A DNA stretch of 64,000 nucleotides, taken from positions 1,604 to 65,603 of the forward strand of contig WQSW01000001.1 of the NCBI GenBank assembly GCA_009787695.1, read 5' to 3'. A program made the translations under genes and the position numbers. This stretch comes from Treponema sp. GTDB lineage: Bacteria; Spirochaetota; Spirochaetia; Treponematales; Breznakiellaceae. The notes under the pieces are model-generated. The model saw nothing but the letters and a program-made list of their open reading frames with translations, searched no databases and had not been told where the DNA came from. Shown here in pieces: positions 43,287-52,105 of this stretch. Positions within the stretch are counted from its first letter, which is position 1, and every line of letters starts with the position of its first letter.

Positions 43287-44096
43287 TTATTTTATTATAT
43301 TTTTGATTTGCTTTTTCCTTATATTAATACGAATCAAAGGCCAAATAGGTCCGGCAATTGCAAATGCAATAAATCCATAACCTGCAATTGATAAACCAAG
43401 AATAAGACGAAAAAATAAAAAAATTAGGTTAACACCAAAAGTACTTCTTGAATCCCACCAGCCAAAATCCAAAAAACCAAATAATGTTTGACCTTTTATA
43501 AAAAGATAAACAAGTAAAGATAAATTTCCGCCAACACCAAATCCTATCCAGCCTCCGACAATAATACCGACAATAATTCCTATTATTATTTCAGAAACTG
43601 TGTTGAAACCACCAAAAATTGAAAAATAAATTGCAAAAGGAACAGCGGCAATAATACCGCAAATAATACCACGATTAAGAATTAATTTAATTTCTTTTTT
43701 TATGGTTTCAACACTTCTAGTGTTTACAGATCCGATATTATTATTTGCTTTTATATCATCAAGAAATTGACGAAAATCTTTATTCTGAGGTTCAATCTTA
43801 ATTGCCATTTCAATATCGGAAATTGCAGAATTCTTATCCCCTTTTAAAATATAAGCGCTTGCACGATCACAATAATAGAGTCCGTATTTATTTGGTTCAA
43901 TCTTTATCGCTGTATTAAAATCAGTAATTGCCAAATCAAATTCTTTTTTATTTGTATACGATACACCGCGTTTGTGATAGGCAAATGGACTATCTGGTTC
44001 AAGTTTGATTGTCTCAGAAAAATCTTCAATCGCCTTATCAAAATTCCTTTTTAATAAATAATTGTTTCCTCGTTTTAAATACTCTTCCGCATTCAT
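43287..44096 (-). CDS. TPR protein with C-terminal membrane domain
   Basis: A 269-residue protein. Residues 1-105 are three clean TPRs (GNNYLLKRNFDKAIEDFSET, RGVSYTNKKEFDLAITDFNT), without a signal peptide, so they should be cytoplasmic. From about residue 140 to 255 there are four hydrophobic segments, including a Gly/Ile-rich pair (IIIGIIVGIIVGGWIGFGVG). Function unknown. AAGGAG precedes the ATG. It stands alone between the BspA remnant and the Cys-rich small gene. Confidence 0.75.
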   Translation of the reverse strand: MNAEEYLKRGNNYLLKRNFDKAIEDFSETIKLEPDSPFAYHKRGVSYTNKKEFDLAITDFNTAIKIEPNKYGLYYCDRASAYILKGDKNSAISDIEMAIKIEPQNKDFRQFLDDIKANNNIGSVNTRSVETIKKEIKLILNRGIICGIIAAVPFAIYFSIFGGFNTVSEIIIGIIVGIIVGGWIGFGVGGNLSLLVYLFIKGQTLFGFLDFGWWDSRSTFGVNLIFLFFRLILGLSIAGYGFIAFAIAGPIWPLIRINIRKKQIKNIIK

Positions 44097-44156
44097 AATA
44101 ATCTCCTTATAAAATTAATTGTTTTAACGTTATTACAGGAACGTTAACCTGTGATT

Positions 44157-44342
44157 TTATTTGTTTCTGTAATTACTTCCGTTTTTCCATGCTTCATAAT
44201 TACCGCAATTTTTACAATTCGACTCATTTTTACATTTTTGATCCCGTGTACCCGATGACGGTGTAGTTTCAGCCAAATAACATTTGTCGCTTGGGTGGTC
44301 GTAGAACGGACACGAACCGGGTACAGCACGCGGTTTATTCAT
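44157..44342 (-). CDS. Small cysteine-rich protein
   Basis: A 61-residue protein with five cysteines in CPFYDHPSDKCYLAE, QKCKNES and NCKNCGNYEA. GGAGG lies six bases before the ATG (44342), so this frame, not the overlapping one at 44144-44329, is real. The pattern suggests a small zinc- or iron-sulfur-binding protein. I do not recognise the family. It is divergent from the tandem XRE regulators. Confidence 0.65.
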   Translation of the reverse strand: MNKPRAVPGSCPFYDHPSDKCYLAETTPSSGTRDQKCKNESNCKNCGNYEAWKNGSNYRNK

Positions 44343-44447
44343 AGTTTTCCTCCATTTTTAAAACTTTCCTAATAGGAAGTAATACATCTTATAATATCGT
44401 TAAGGAAGTAGTCAATAGGTTTTTTAAAAATATGCTTTAATTATTCT

Positions 44448-44771
44448 ATGACTTGTCTGAGAACCTTATTAGCTCATAATATTAAAGAAAGAAGACGAAT
44501 TTTAGGCTTTTCTCAAGAAAAATTAGCGGAAATTGTCAATACATCAACCCATTACATAGGTCAAATCGAATTAAAAAATAAATTTCCCACACCGGAAATG
44601 CTGGAACGAATAGCAACCGCTCTTGAAATTGACAGCCCTCAGCTTTTTTCAATGGCTTCCTTCCCAAAAGAAGTTATAAAACAATTCCAAAAAGAAGTTT
44701 TAAAAGAAATTGATACAGCGATTAACAATGCAATTAATTCACGAATGTCTAATTTGGAAAAATTAGGTTAA
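44448..44771 (+). CDS. XRE-family transcriptional regulator, first copy
   Basis: A 107-residue DNA-binding protein. Residues 8-65 form a Cro/CI-type helix-turn-helix (IKERRRILGFSQEKLAEIVN, STHYIGQIE). The C-terminal 40 residues are helical and charged and may dimerise. -10 TTTAAT lies six bases before the ATG. It is followed after about 10 bases by a second regulator of the same length. Confidence 0.88.
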   Translation: MTCLRTLLAHNIKERRRILGFSQEKLAEIVNTSTHYIGQIELKNKFPTPEMLERIATALEIDSPQLFSMASFPKEVIKQFQKEVLKEIDTAINNAINSRMSNLEKLG

Positions 44772-44781
44772 ATATAGTTTT

Positions 44782-45105
44782 ATGATGAGTATAAAAACGG
44801 TTTTTGGAACAAATATAAAATATTATAGAAAAAAACTACGTTTATCTCAGGAGCAACTGGCAGAAAAATTGGAAATAACACCGAAACACCTGAGTACCAT
44901 TGAAACCGGTGCAACCTTTGTTTCTGCAGAATTATTGGAAAAATTTACCAGAGAGCTTCGTGTTTCAGCATCTGCACTCTTCTACTCTGCCGATGAAATT
45001 TCTAACGATGATAATTTAATTGGCAAGATCGATCAAATTATTGAACAAGAATGTGAAAAAACATCAGACTCAATAAAAATGAAAATTAGATATTTAACAA
45101 TGTAA
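44782..45105 (+). CDS. XRE-family transcriptional regulator, second copy
   Basis: A 107-residue protein with the same helix-turn-helix plan as its neighbour (YRKKLRLSQEQLAEKLEITP, KHLSTIETG) and similar length, but clearly diverged, so a paralogue or an independently acquired relative. A TATAGT lies six bases before the second ATG at 44785, which could be the real start. Tandem XRE genes are common in phage, integrative elements and toxin-antitoxin modules; the rest of such an element is not visible here. Confidence 0.88.
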   Translation: MMSIKTVFGTNIKYYRKKLRLSQEQLAEKLEITPKHLSTIETGATFVSAELLEKFTRELRVSASALFYSADEISNDDNLIGKIDQIIEQECEKTSDSIKMKIRYLTM

Positions 45106-45151
45106 GAAAATACACGTTTAAATTTAAAAATTATTTGAGATATTTTAAATA

Positions 45152-45331
45152 TCAATCAACTCCAACAGCTATTAATAACGATTGACCCAATTCAATAAGT
45201 TTTTCTTCTGAAAGAATTCCCACATAATCGGTCAATCTTGTTTTTAATATACTGACTAATTCAACATTTATTCTGTGCTTTTTTGTATTAGTTTTTATGA
45301 TAGAAACAGATTTTATTACCACTTTGTCAAG
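45152..45331 (-). pseudogene. Possible remnant of a MazF/PemK-like toxin
   Basis: A minus-strand frame open from about 45331 to a TGA at 45152-45154 encodes about 59 residues. They include TRLTDYVGILSEEKLIELGQ and SLLIAVGVD, which resemble the C-terminal helix and end of MazF/PemK toxins (typical pattern: R-L, then G-L-S-E, then a final A-L-G). A TAA sits just upstream and there is no start codon, so it is a 3' fragment. The assignment rests on short similarity. The remaining bases of 45106-45525 hold only AT-rich sequence and the leader hairpins of the next gene. Confidence 0.4.
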
Positions 45332-45472
45332 TTAACTCTCCATTTTCTTTTAAAAATTAACCATTTTTATGATTTTTTACATTAATACGCAATTTTTTTC
45401 ATTTTCGGTCAAGCGCCATGCATCTGCACCCCATATATAGCTATAACTTTCTTGTGAGAGTTAAATCTATCA

Positions 45473-45514
45473 GACAGTGTTTCAAATAATCACTGTCAGG
45501 GGGAGCTGTCCCCT
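45473..45514 (+). promoter_or_regulatory. Leader hairpins before the Rpn-type gene
   Basis: Two inverted repeats: GACAGTG (45473-45479) with CACTGTC (45491-45497), and AGGGG (45498-45502) with CCCCT (45510-45514). The second stem ends just before the ribosome-binding site AAGGAG, so it could control translation or mark the end of a mobile unit. Confidence 0.45.
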
Positions 45515-45525
45515 AAGGAGAAAAA

Positions 45526-46407
45526 ATGGCTGACTTACAAATAGAACCGGAAATACTTCCGCCTTCCGATGACAGAATCTTTAAAGTACTGCTCACCCAC
45601 CCGAACGCGAAGAGAATTTTAATCGACATCGTATCTGCCGTAATTGAGCGTAAAGTTGTTGACGTTCAGATTCGGGGCAACGAACTGCCTGCAATGGACA
45701 TCAATGAAAAAGCGGAACGCTTCGATGTTAATTGTACGATTGAAACAGGAGACCAAGTCGATGTAGAAATGCACTGTCACAGAACAATGGAATTAAACAA
45801 TGAATTATCTAACTTTATAAACAAGTACACTTATTATTTGACAGACTTACATTCTTCTCAGAAATCAAGAGGGGTATAATATTTTGAATTGGTAAAAACA
45901 TATCAGGCGACATTCTGCACATACACAGTATTTCCTTCTCTTAATAATTATATTAACAGGTTTTCACTAAGGACAGCAGACGGCACACTGCTTACAGATC
46001 AGCTCAACATGGTTATCATCGAATTAAGCAAACTTAACAATATATTGAATAAACCGATTGAAAACCTGTCATCATTTGAAATGTGGTCTTTATTTATAAA
46101 ATTCGCAAATAATCCCATGCATAAAAAGCTAATTAATGATATAATTAAAGTTAAGGAGGAGATAGGTATGGCGAAAGAATTATTACGGGAAATAAGCAAA
46201 GACGAACATGAACGCGCAAGATACAGAAGCCGCAGAATGGCAGAGACCGACAGAATCTCCGATTTACTTACATCAGAAGAAAAAGGCAGAATAGAAGGAA
46301 GAGCGGAAGGTAAGATAGAAGGTAAAAAAGAAGTACTTGCACTTTTTAAACAAGGACTCACTCTGGAAGAAATAGAAAAAATAATTAATGATGAAAAATG
46401 TGAATGA
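45526..46407 (+). pseudogene. Rpn-type recombination-promoting nuclease/transposase, interrupted by a stop
   Basis: Two consecutive pieces (45526-45879 and from 45889) are in the same frame and together make one protein of about 293 residues: a PD-(D/E)XK nuclease of the Rpn/PDDEXK_2 transposase family. The N-terminal DDRIFKVLLTHPNAKRIL, catalytic DVEMHCH, KYTYYLTDLHSSQKS and KTYQATFC are hallmarks; a Glu/Lys/Gly repeat region (RIEGRAEGKIEGKKE) and a short C-terminal helix end it. A single TAA at 45877-45879 replaces a codon that in relatives is usually Lys. There is no frameshift or deletion, so it is a recent nonsense mutation or a recoded stop. Confidence 0.85.
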
Positions 46408-46504
46408 GCTTTTAATAGGTATAAATTTTCAAGTATGTGAGAATTGATACTCTATTAGACAGTATTAATAATAAGCTGTCATGGAACATTATCCAAATTG
46501 AGGT

Positions 46505-48535
46505 TCATCTCTCCGCTTTCTTCTCAAAATGCGAGAACTCTAGGCTGAAATTGGCTCTGCCTTGCGATACACTGCGTAAACTTGTCATAAAGCCGAACAT
46601 TTTTTCCATAGGCGCTTGTGCTTTTATTTCATCTTCATCTGCTTTTGCATTCATGCTTAAAATTTGCCCGCCTCTTTGGGTTACAAGGCTCATCACTTCT
46701 CCGACAAACTCATGAGGGGAGTTTAAATCTACCGCCATGATTGGCTCAAGAAGGATTGGATTTGCCGCTCTGCATGCCTCGTCAAATGCCATGTTGGCGC
46801 AAGCTTCAAATGCAAACTCTGTTCCTGTCTGCTCTGAATATTGAATGTCTGTTACTGTTGCGGTTATATCTATGCAAGGGTAGCCCATCACTATGCCTGA
46901 GAAAAATGCGCCGTTAATGCCGCGCTCTATCGCTTCAATTATTTCTTGCGGCACTTCACTCTTTGAATTTTTTGCCGCATAAAAATAATTGTTTCCCTTT
47001 CCGCGCTGTGCAGGCTCTACCCGCAATGTTAATTTTGCGGCGTTTTCTTTTCCCGCCAATAAACGGGAGAATGTTTCTGTGTGTTCATTCACCTTGCTGA
47101 TTGATTCGCGGTATGTTACCTGCGGGTTGCCTACCTTTGCACCTAACTTGTATTCTTTTAATATGCGCGTAACAAGTACATCAAGATGAAGTTCCCCCAT
47201 GCCGGAAATTATCAGCTGCCCTGTTTCTTCGTTTTCTCTTATTGTGAAGGTCGGGTCTTCTTTGGAAAGGATTGCAAGTATTTCTTTTAATTTATCCTGA
47301 TCAGAAATTGTTTTTGATTCTATCGAAATTGAAATTACAGGCTCCGGGAACTGCATTTTTTCTAAAAGGACTGGCCAGCCTTCCGTTCCTATTGTGTCGC
47401 CTGTCTGCGCAAGTTTCATTCCGATAATTACACCTATGTCCCCTGCGCTAAGAGAGTCCATTGCATCTGATTTATTCGAATGCATGCGCAAAATTCTGTT
47501 TGCTCTCTCTCGTTTTTTCTTTCCGATATTGTAAACAGCATTCCCGGATTTTAATGTACCTGAGTACATTCTTACATAACACAGGCTTCCCGCTTCCCTG
47601 TCATTTTGAATTTTAAAAACCAAACCTAAGGGCTGCTCTTTTGGATCGCAGGGAATCGTTATATCTTCGATTGTATCTTTTTTTTGTTTATGCCCTGTTG
47701 CAGGAGTTATTTCATCAGGAGCGGGAAGATAATCTACAACCGCGTCAATTACAGGCTGAACGCCGATGTTTCTTCTTGATGCGCCTGCAAAAACCGGAAG
47801 AATTTTTCTGCTAATAACAGCTTTTCTGATTTCGCTTTTTATTAAAGAGACCTCTAATTCTTCTCCGTTTAAATATTTTTCTGTGATTGCATCGGACACT
47901 CCCGATAAGGCGTCAATCAATTTTTCTCTCCATTGTTTTGCAAGTTCTTTTCTGTTAGGTGCAATATCTGTAATTTGCATCTCATCGTCCTGCCAATGGA
48001 TTTCTTTCATCTCAATTAAATCTATAACACCTTCAAAAGAATTTTCTTTTCCTATCGGTATTTGAAGAGCTGCGGTTTCAATTTTTAATTTTTTTTGTAC
48101 ATCATCTAATACAAAGAAAAAATCTGCACCTAAGCGATCCATTTTATTCACATAACCAATACACGGAACATTGTATCTGCGGGCCTGCCGCCATACAGTT
48201 TCTGTTTGCGGTTCAACTCCGCGCACTGCATCAAAGATCGCAACTGCACCGTCAAGCACGCGAAGAGATCTTTCCACCTCTGCTGTAAAATCAACGTGCC
48301 CCGGTGTATCTATAATATTGATTTGATAGCCTCTCCAGTAAGTTGTAGTCGCCGCGCTTTGAATTGTTATGCCTCTTTCTTGCTCCTGTGGCATCCAGTC
48401 CATAATCGCTTCGCCGTCGTCAACCTCGCCTATACGGTGGCTTTTGCCTGTGTAAAAGAGAATTCTTTCTGTTGTCGTTGTTTTACCGGCATCAATGTGA
48501 GCCATGATACCGATATTACGCATTTTATCTAGCAT
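46505..48535 (-). CDS. fusA: Translation elongation factor G (spirochaete-type paralogue)
   Basis: A 676-residue GTPase that moves tRNAs along the ribosome. G motifs: [12 protein letters not shown] (G1), RGITI (G2), DTPGHVDF (G3), NKMDR (G4). Domain II-V sequence is complete to [11 protein letters not shown]. It is somewhat shorter than the usual EF-G of about 695 residues, in line with the spd-type EF-Gs of spirochaetes, which split translocation and recycling between two paralogues; which role this copy has cannot be told here. A TTGAAC-17-TACAAT promoter ends eight bases before the ATG, with no ribosome-binding site. Confidence 0.93.
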   Translation of the reverse strand: MLDKMRNIGIMAHIDAGKTTTTERILFYTGKSHRIGEVDDGEAIMDWMPQEQERGITIQSAATTTYWRGYQINIIDTPGHVDFTAEVERSLRVLDGAVAIFDAVRGVEPQTETVWRQARRYNVPCIGYVNKMDRLGADFFFVLDDVQKKLKIETAALQIPIGKENSFEGVIDLIEMKEIHWQDDEMQITDIAPNRKELAKQWREKLIDALSGVSDAITEKYLNGEELEVSLIKSEIRKAVISRKILPVFAGASRRNIGVQPVIDAVVDYLPAPDEITPATGHKQKKDTIEDITIPCDPKEQPLGLVFKIQNDREAGSLCYVRMYSGTLKSGNAVYNIGKKKRERANRILRMHSNKSDAMDSLSAGDIGVIIGMKLAQTGDTIGTEGWPVLLEKMQFPEPVISISIESKTISDQDKLKEILAILSKEDPTFTIRENEETGQLIISGMGELHLDVLVTRILKEYKLGAKVGNPQVTYRESISKVNEHTETFSRLLAGKENAAKLTLRVEPAQRGKGNNYFYAAKNSKSEVPQEIIEAIERGINGAFFSGIVMGYPCIDITATVTDIQYSEQTGTEFAFEACANMAFDEACRAANPILLEPIMAVDLNSPHEFVGEVMSLVTQRGGQILSMNAKADEDEIKAQAPMEKMFGFMTSLRSVSQGRANFSLEFSHFEKKAER

Positions 48536-48543
48536 ATGTGAAC

Positions 48544-48572
48544 ATTGTAATTAAGAAATGTAAAAAGTTCAA
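48544..48572 (-). promoter_or_regulatory. fusA promoter
   Basis: -35 TTGAAC (48567-48572), spacer 17, -10 TACAAT (48544-48549), eight bases to the ATG at 48535. The predicted leader is zero to two bases. Confidence 0.55.
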
Positions 48573-48581
48573 TTCATAAAA

Positions 48582-49178
48582 TTAAAAAGAGTAACCTAAG
48601 CCAATCCTTAAGTATGGTAATATCGGAGGTATTATGTCAGCCGGAATAAGTCTGGCTTCAATACCCATACCAATTGGAAGTATAAAACCGTCTGGTTTGC
48701 CGATATCAATATTCCATCCCATCCCTGCTTGAATTGAAAAACCGTTATCTCTTTTACTTGGATCAAAATCCTTGATATTATCTTTATACTCATCTGTAGT
48801 ATACCAAAATCCAAATGTAATTATACCTAACACAAGATCAGCGAAAAATTTTCCTAAATAGTCTCCAAAACTATACCCGTTTGAATAACCTAAACCCAAC
48901 TCAAGATAAAAAGTTTTCCCGAAAGGGTATACTCTTGCTTTACCGGAAAGTGCTATTGAATCTGCAAAAACCCAGTTGTTATATGAAACTTGCCCCAATA
49001 AAGAAAAATGATGATTAAATACTCTTTCATAACTTAAATCCGCACCAACCAATCCTACAGATAATGATATCCTGTTTTTTGCAGTCCTTTCGTCAATCTT
49101 TTGCTCTTTCTCCTTTGCAAAAACACCGGAAGACAGGATAACAGTAAAAAGTGTAAATATAATTATCTTTTTAAACAT
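48582..49178 (-). CDS. Exported protein, probable small outer-membrane barrel
   Basis: A 198-residue protein with a signal peptide (FKKIIIFTLFTVILSSGVFAK). The mature part has alternating beta-strand patterns and many Gly/aromatic residues (RISLSVGLVGADLSYERVF, FYLELGLGYSNGYSFGDYLG) and ends LPYLRIGLGYSF, a C-terminal Phe typical of barrels. No specific family. AAGGAG precedes the ATG. Confidence 0.7.
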   Translation of the reverse strand: MFKKIIIFTLFTVILSSGVFAKEKEQKIDERTAKNRISLSVGLVGADLSYERVFNHHFSLLGQVSYNNWVFADSIALSGKARVYPFGKTFYLELGLGYSNGYSFGDYLGKFFADLVLGIITFGFWYTTDEYKDNIKDFDPSKRDNGFSIQAGMGWNIDIGKPDGFILPIGMGIEARLIPADIIPPILPYLRIGLGYSF

Positions 49179-49288
49179 TTTTTTATCTCCTTATAATAAT
49201 TATAACCCATTATCATAAAAAGTAATAATTTAATTTTTTTGATAATTTATTGATGACTGATATTTAAAGTTTTGATACACTACTTAAT

Positions 49289-50491
49289 ATGAGCAAAAAC
49301 AAGCGATTTATTCATTTTTTAATAATTTTTTCTTTAAATGTATTACTTTTAATTCCAAATTGTTCAAGAAACCTTGCTGTTAACCATGTTGAAACAGAGG
49401 TTAACGAAGAAGAAGCAGTTATTTTATCCGATCCCTTGCTTATCCGCGCTCAAGAAATCGCTTCTTCCCTTGATGATAATATGCTTGCAGCCCAAGTTAT
49501 GATCTGCAGTATTGACGGCAGAGGAAAACTTCCGGGATATATGAAAACTATTTTAAAAGAAGTACCCATAGGCGGGGTTATGCTTTTCAGTTTCAACTTA
49601 AATACTACATCTGAAGAAATTAAATCTTATATCGAAGAAACCGTCTCTTTAATAACAGAAGTACATAACATTCCCCCCTTTATTGCAGTTGATCACGAAG
49701 GAGGAACTGTAAACCGCTTTATAAATGATTTTGCGTACCTACCTGATGCTTCTTCGTATTTTGATATTCTTAAAACATACGGCAGAGATGCGGCACTTTT
49801 AAAAATAAAAGAAGACAGTTTTAAAGCGGGCACTGAAATCAGAAGACTCGGTATCAACATGAATTTTGCCCCTGTAGCAGAACCTTTAATTGACGAAAAT
49901 AAAAGTTTTCTGGAAAAACGCTCCTACGGCAAAGATATTTCTTTTACTTCTCTTGCAGCCACCGCTTTTGCAGAAAGTATGAAACAGGCGGGGGTGTTAT
50001 GTGTCATAAAACATTTCCCTGTAAGCGCAGGAGATGATCCGCACTACTCTGCTTCTGTTTTAAATTTGGATAAAATTGCTCTGGATAGGATTATCTATCC
50101 GTTTTTTCTCTTTCTCTATAAAGGAGAAGCAAGAGCGATAATGGCATCTCACACAAAAATCCCTTTAATTGACAGCGAAATTACAAGCCTCTCTTCAGTT
50201 ATATTGAACACATGGCTTAGAGGTGAATTAGGTTTTAACGGAATAATAATAAGCGATGATTTTTCAATGACAGCGGCACATCAATCTGATGTAAAATTAA
50301 ATCATATAGAAGCGGCAGTTCGTTCTGTAGCGGCTGGATCAGATGCAATCCTTGTATGGTCCCCGGATATAAGACGCACTCATGCCGCTTTTCTTTCCGC
50401 TCTTAAAGACGGCACTCTTGCGCGTGAAAGACTGCTTGATGCGGCGCAAAGAATTATTTACGAAAAACTACTTTTGGGAATTATGCAATAA
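49289..50491 (+). CDS. Family 3 glycoside hydrolase lipoprotein, NagZ-like
   Basis: A 400-residue protein with a lipoprotein leader (lipobox LIPNC). The GH3 barrel shows IAVDHEGGTVNRF, KHFPVSAGDDPHYS and the nucleophile Asp in GIIISDDFSM. NagZ enzymes remove N-acetylglucosamine from peptidoglycan fragments. The usual KHFPGHG is changed to KHFPVSA, while the D-x-H dyad (DDPH) remains, so it is probably active. A lipoprotein anchor means periplasmic action, unlike the cytoplasmic E. coli NagZ. Its stop overlaps the 3' end of ruvC by 11 bases. Confidence 0.88.
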   Translation: MSKNKRFIHFLIIFSLNVLLLIPNCSRNLAVNHVETEVNEEEAVILSDPLLIRAQEIASSLDDNMLAAQVMICSIDGRGKLPGYMKTILKEVPIGGVMLFSFNLNTTSEEIKSYIEETVSLITEVHNIPPFIAVDHEGGTVNRFINDFAYLPDASSYFDILKTYGRDAALLKIKEDSFKAGTEIRRLGINMNFAPVAEPLIDENKSFLEKRSYGKDISFTSLAATAFAESMKQAGVLCVIKHFPVSAGDDPHYSASVLNLDKIALDRIIYPFFLFLYKGEARAIMASHTKIPLIDSEITSLSSVILNTWLRGELGFNGIIISDDFSMTAAHQSDVKLNHIEAAVRSVAAGSDAILVWSPDIRRTHAAFLSALKDGTLARERLLDAAQRIIYEKLLLGIMQ

Positions 50492-50978
50492 GCATTGATG
50501 TATTAGCCGCGCAAATTGCCGCTCCAAGCGCATCTGCTGCGTGGTCCGGTTTTGGTGCTTTTTCCAAACCTAATATTATCTTTACCATCTCTTGAACCTG
50601 TTTCTTGCCGGCAGATACGCTTCCCACAACTCCCTTCTTGATTGCGTTAGGTGTCAATTCCCTTAAGGGAATACCCTTTTCTGCTACTGCCGCACAAATT
50701 ACACCGCGCGCCTCTGCGACAGGGATTGCACTTGAAACGTTTTTTCCAAAGTAGAGATTTTCTATTGCAGCTTCTGTCGGATTATATTTTTCAATTATTG
50801 CGCGTATGCTTTGCAGGATAAAAAAAAGACGGTCACACCTTTGAATATCCGGCTTTGTAATAATTACGCCATGATCGATATAACAGATGTATCCGTCTTT
50901 TACATCAAGTACCCCCCAGCCTGTACTTGCTAAGCCGGGGTCTATACCTAAAATTCTGCGTATGTTTTCATTGCCCAC
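50481..50978 (-). CDS. ruvC: Holliday junction resolvase RuvC
   Basis: Cuts Holliday junctions in recombination repair. 165 residues, normal length. The four acidic catalytic positions are visible: GIDPGLASTGWGV, the Glu of IENLYFGKN, and the two Asp of PDHAADALG. It follows yebC on the minus strand with a gap of 15 bases, the classic yebC-ruvC order. ruvA and ruvB are not adjacent here. Confidence 0.96.
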   Translation of the reverse strand: MGNENIRRILGIDPGLASTGWGVLDVKDGYICYIDHGVIITKPDIQRCDRLFFILQSIRAIIEKYNPTEAAIENLYFGKNVSSAIPVAEARGVICAAVAEKGIPLRELTPNAIKKGVVGSVSAGKKQVQEMVKIILGLEKAPKPDHAADALGAAICAANTSMLIA

Positions 50979-50993
50979 GATTTACTTAATTGA

Positions 50994-51734
50994 TTATGCC
51001 GCTTCAAAACCATCAGGAATGGCGATATTCGTATAAACATTTTGAACATCGTCGTTTTCTTCGAGCTTGTCAATTAATTTTAACGCTTTGGCAGTGCCGT
51101 CATTATCAAGGGTTACTTCCGCATCTGCAACCATGCTTACCTCAGCACTCATGGTTTCAAATTCTTTTTCCTGAAGAGCGTTGAGCACAGTTTCAAAATC
51201 TTCAGGCGCTGTCGTTACTTCGATTATCCCGCTTGATAACTGAACATCTTCAGCTCCGCCTTCGATCGCTACTTCCATTACCTGATCTTCTGTATATTTT
51301 TCTCCGTCCATAGTAATTACACCCTGACGTCTAAAAAGCCTTGAAACAGAACCTGTTGTTGCAAGCTGTCCGCCAGCACGGGTAAGAATATTACGGATAT
51401 CGGCGGCTGCGCGGTTTTTATTATCTGTTAAAACTTCGATAAATATAGCAACTCCGCCGGGAGCAAACGCTTCGTAAACCAGTTCTTCGTAGTTTACGCC
51501 TTCAAGCTCTCCTGTACCTTTCTTGATCGCTCTGTCAATATTATCCTTTGGCATATTAGCGGCTCTTGCTTTTATAATTGCAGTCCTTAGCCTGGGATTT
51601 CCATCGAGACTTCCGCCGCCCATTCTGGCTGCAATGGAAATCTCCTTTATCAATTTTGTAAACATTTGTCCGCGTTTTGCATCTGCGGCGCCTTTTGCGT
51701 GTTTAATCGTCGCCCATTTACTGTGGCCCGACAT
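50994..51734 (-). CDS. YebC/PmpR family protein
   Basis: 246 residues, full length. It begins MSGHSKWATIKHAKGAADAKR, the family hallmark, with GGGSLDGNPRLRTAI and ENDDVQNVYTNIAIPD at the end. Members are DNA-binding regulators, and some act as translation factors that help ribosomes over proline runs. AAGGAG stands before the ATG. Heads the operon with ruvC. Confidence 0.96.
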   Translation of the reverse strand: MSGHSKWATIKHAKGAADAKRGQMFTKLIKEISIAARMGGGSLDGNPRLRTAIIKARAANMPKDNIDRAIKKGTGELEGVNYEELVYEAFAPGGVAIFIEVLTDNKNRAAADIRNILTRAGGQLATTGSVSRLFRRQGVITMDGEKYTEDQVMEVAIEGGAEDVQLSSGIIEVTTAPEDFETVLNALQEKEFETMSAEVSMVADAEVTLDNDGTAKALKLIDKLEENDDVQNVYTNIAIPDGFEAA

Positions 51735-51816
51735 GGTTACTCCTTAAATCTTAATATGAGAAAAGCTCTGAAAAGAACTTTTTCGATCAATAAATAAATT
51801 TTTTTATTTGTAAAAA

Positions 51817-52038
51817 TTATTTGCCTTTTGATATTGATTTTGAGATGTTATCTCCAACCACCTTATCAAACCATTCGTAGGTAAAAGGGTCTTTACCTCT
51901 GAGCGCAGTCCTTAACTGATCATCCAAGTTATCCTTACAGGGTTCACAGATACTATGCTCGGCAAAATAGAAAAAAGTACGTCCGGTAACCGGATCCTCA
52001 ATCTTTTTTTTACAGATATCGCAAGTAGTTGTTTGCAT
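51817..52038 (-). CDS. Small zinc-ribbon-like protein
   Basis: A 73-residue protein from the ATG at 52038, which has AGGAGG six bases upstream; the ATG at 52077 would lie before the transcript start. Two CxxC pairs (CDICKKK and CEPCKDN) suggest one zinc site. The C-terminal half (YEWFDKVVGDNISKSIS) is helical. Family not recognised. It is divergent from the NeuB-like gene. Confidence 0.75.
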   Translation of the reverse strand: MQTTTCDICKKKIEDPVTGRTFFYFAEHSICEPCKDNLDDQLRTALRGKDPFTYEWFDKVVGDNISKSISKGK

Positions 52039-52060
52039 ATACAACCTCCTAAGACTAATA

Positions 52061-52097
52061 TTGATTATAGTATACAAAAAGTTTTAAAATATGTCGA
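52061..52097. promoter_or_regulatory. Overlapping divergent promoters of the zinc-ribbon and NeuB-like genes
   Basis: Plus (NeuB-like): -35 TTGATT 52061-52066, spacer 18, -10 TAAAAT 52085-52090, start near 52097, nine bases before ATG. Minus (zinc-ribbon): -35 TCGACA 52092-52097, spacer 17, -10 TATACT 52069-52074. The two footprints overlap almost fully. Confidence 0.5.
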
Positions 52098-52105
52098 GTA
52101 CTTAA

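Noticed and set aside
44144-44329. Second 61-codon frame overlapping the Cys-rich gene
   Set aside because: The frame starting at 44342 has a well-placed GGAGG site and a structured Cys pattern; the other has neither.
45999-46361. 120-codon minus-strand frame within the Rpn gene
   Set aside because: It is the antisense shadow of the repetitive Glu/Lys/Gly region.
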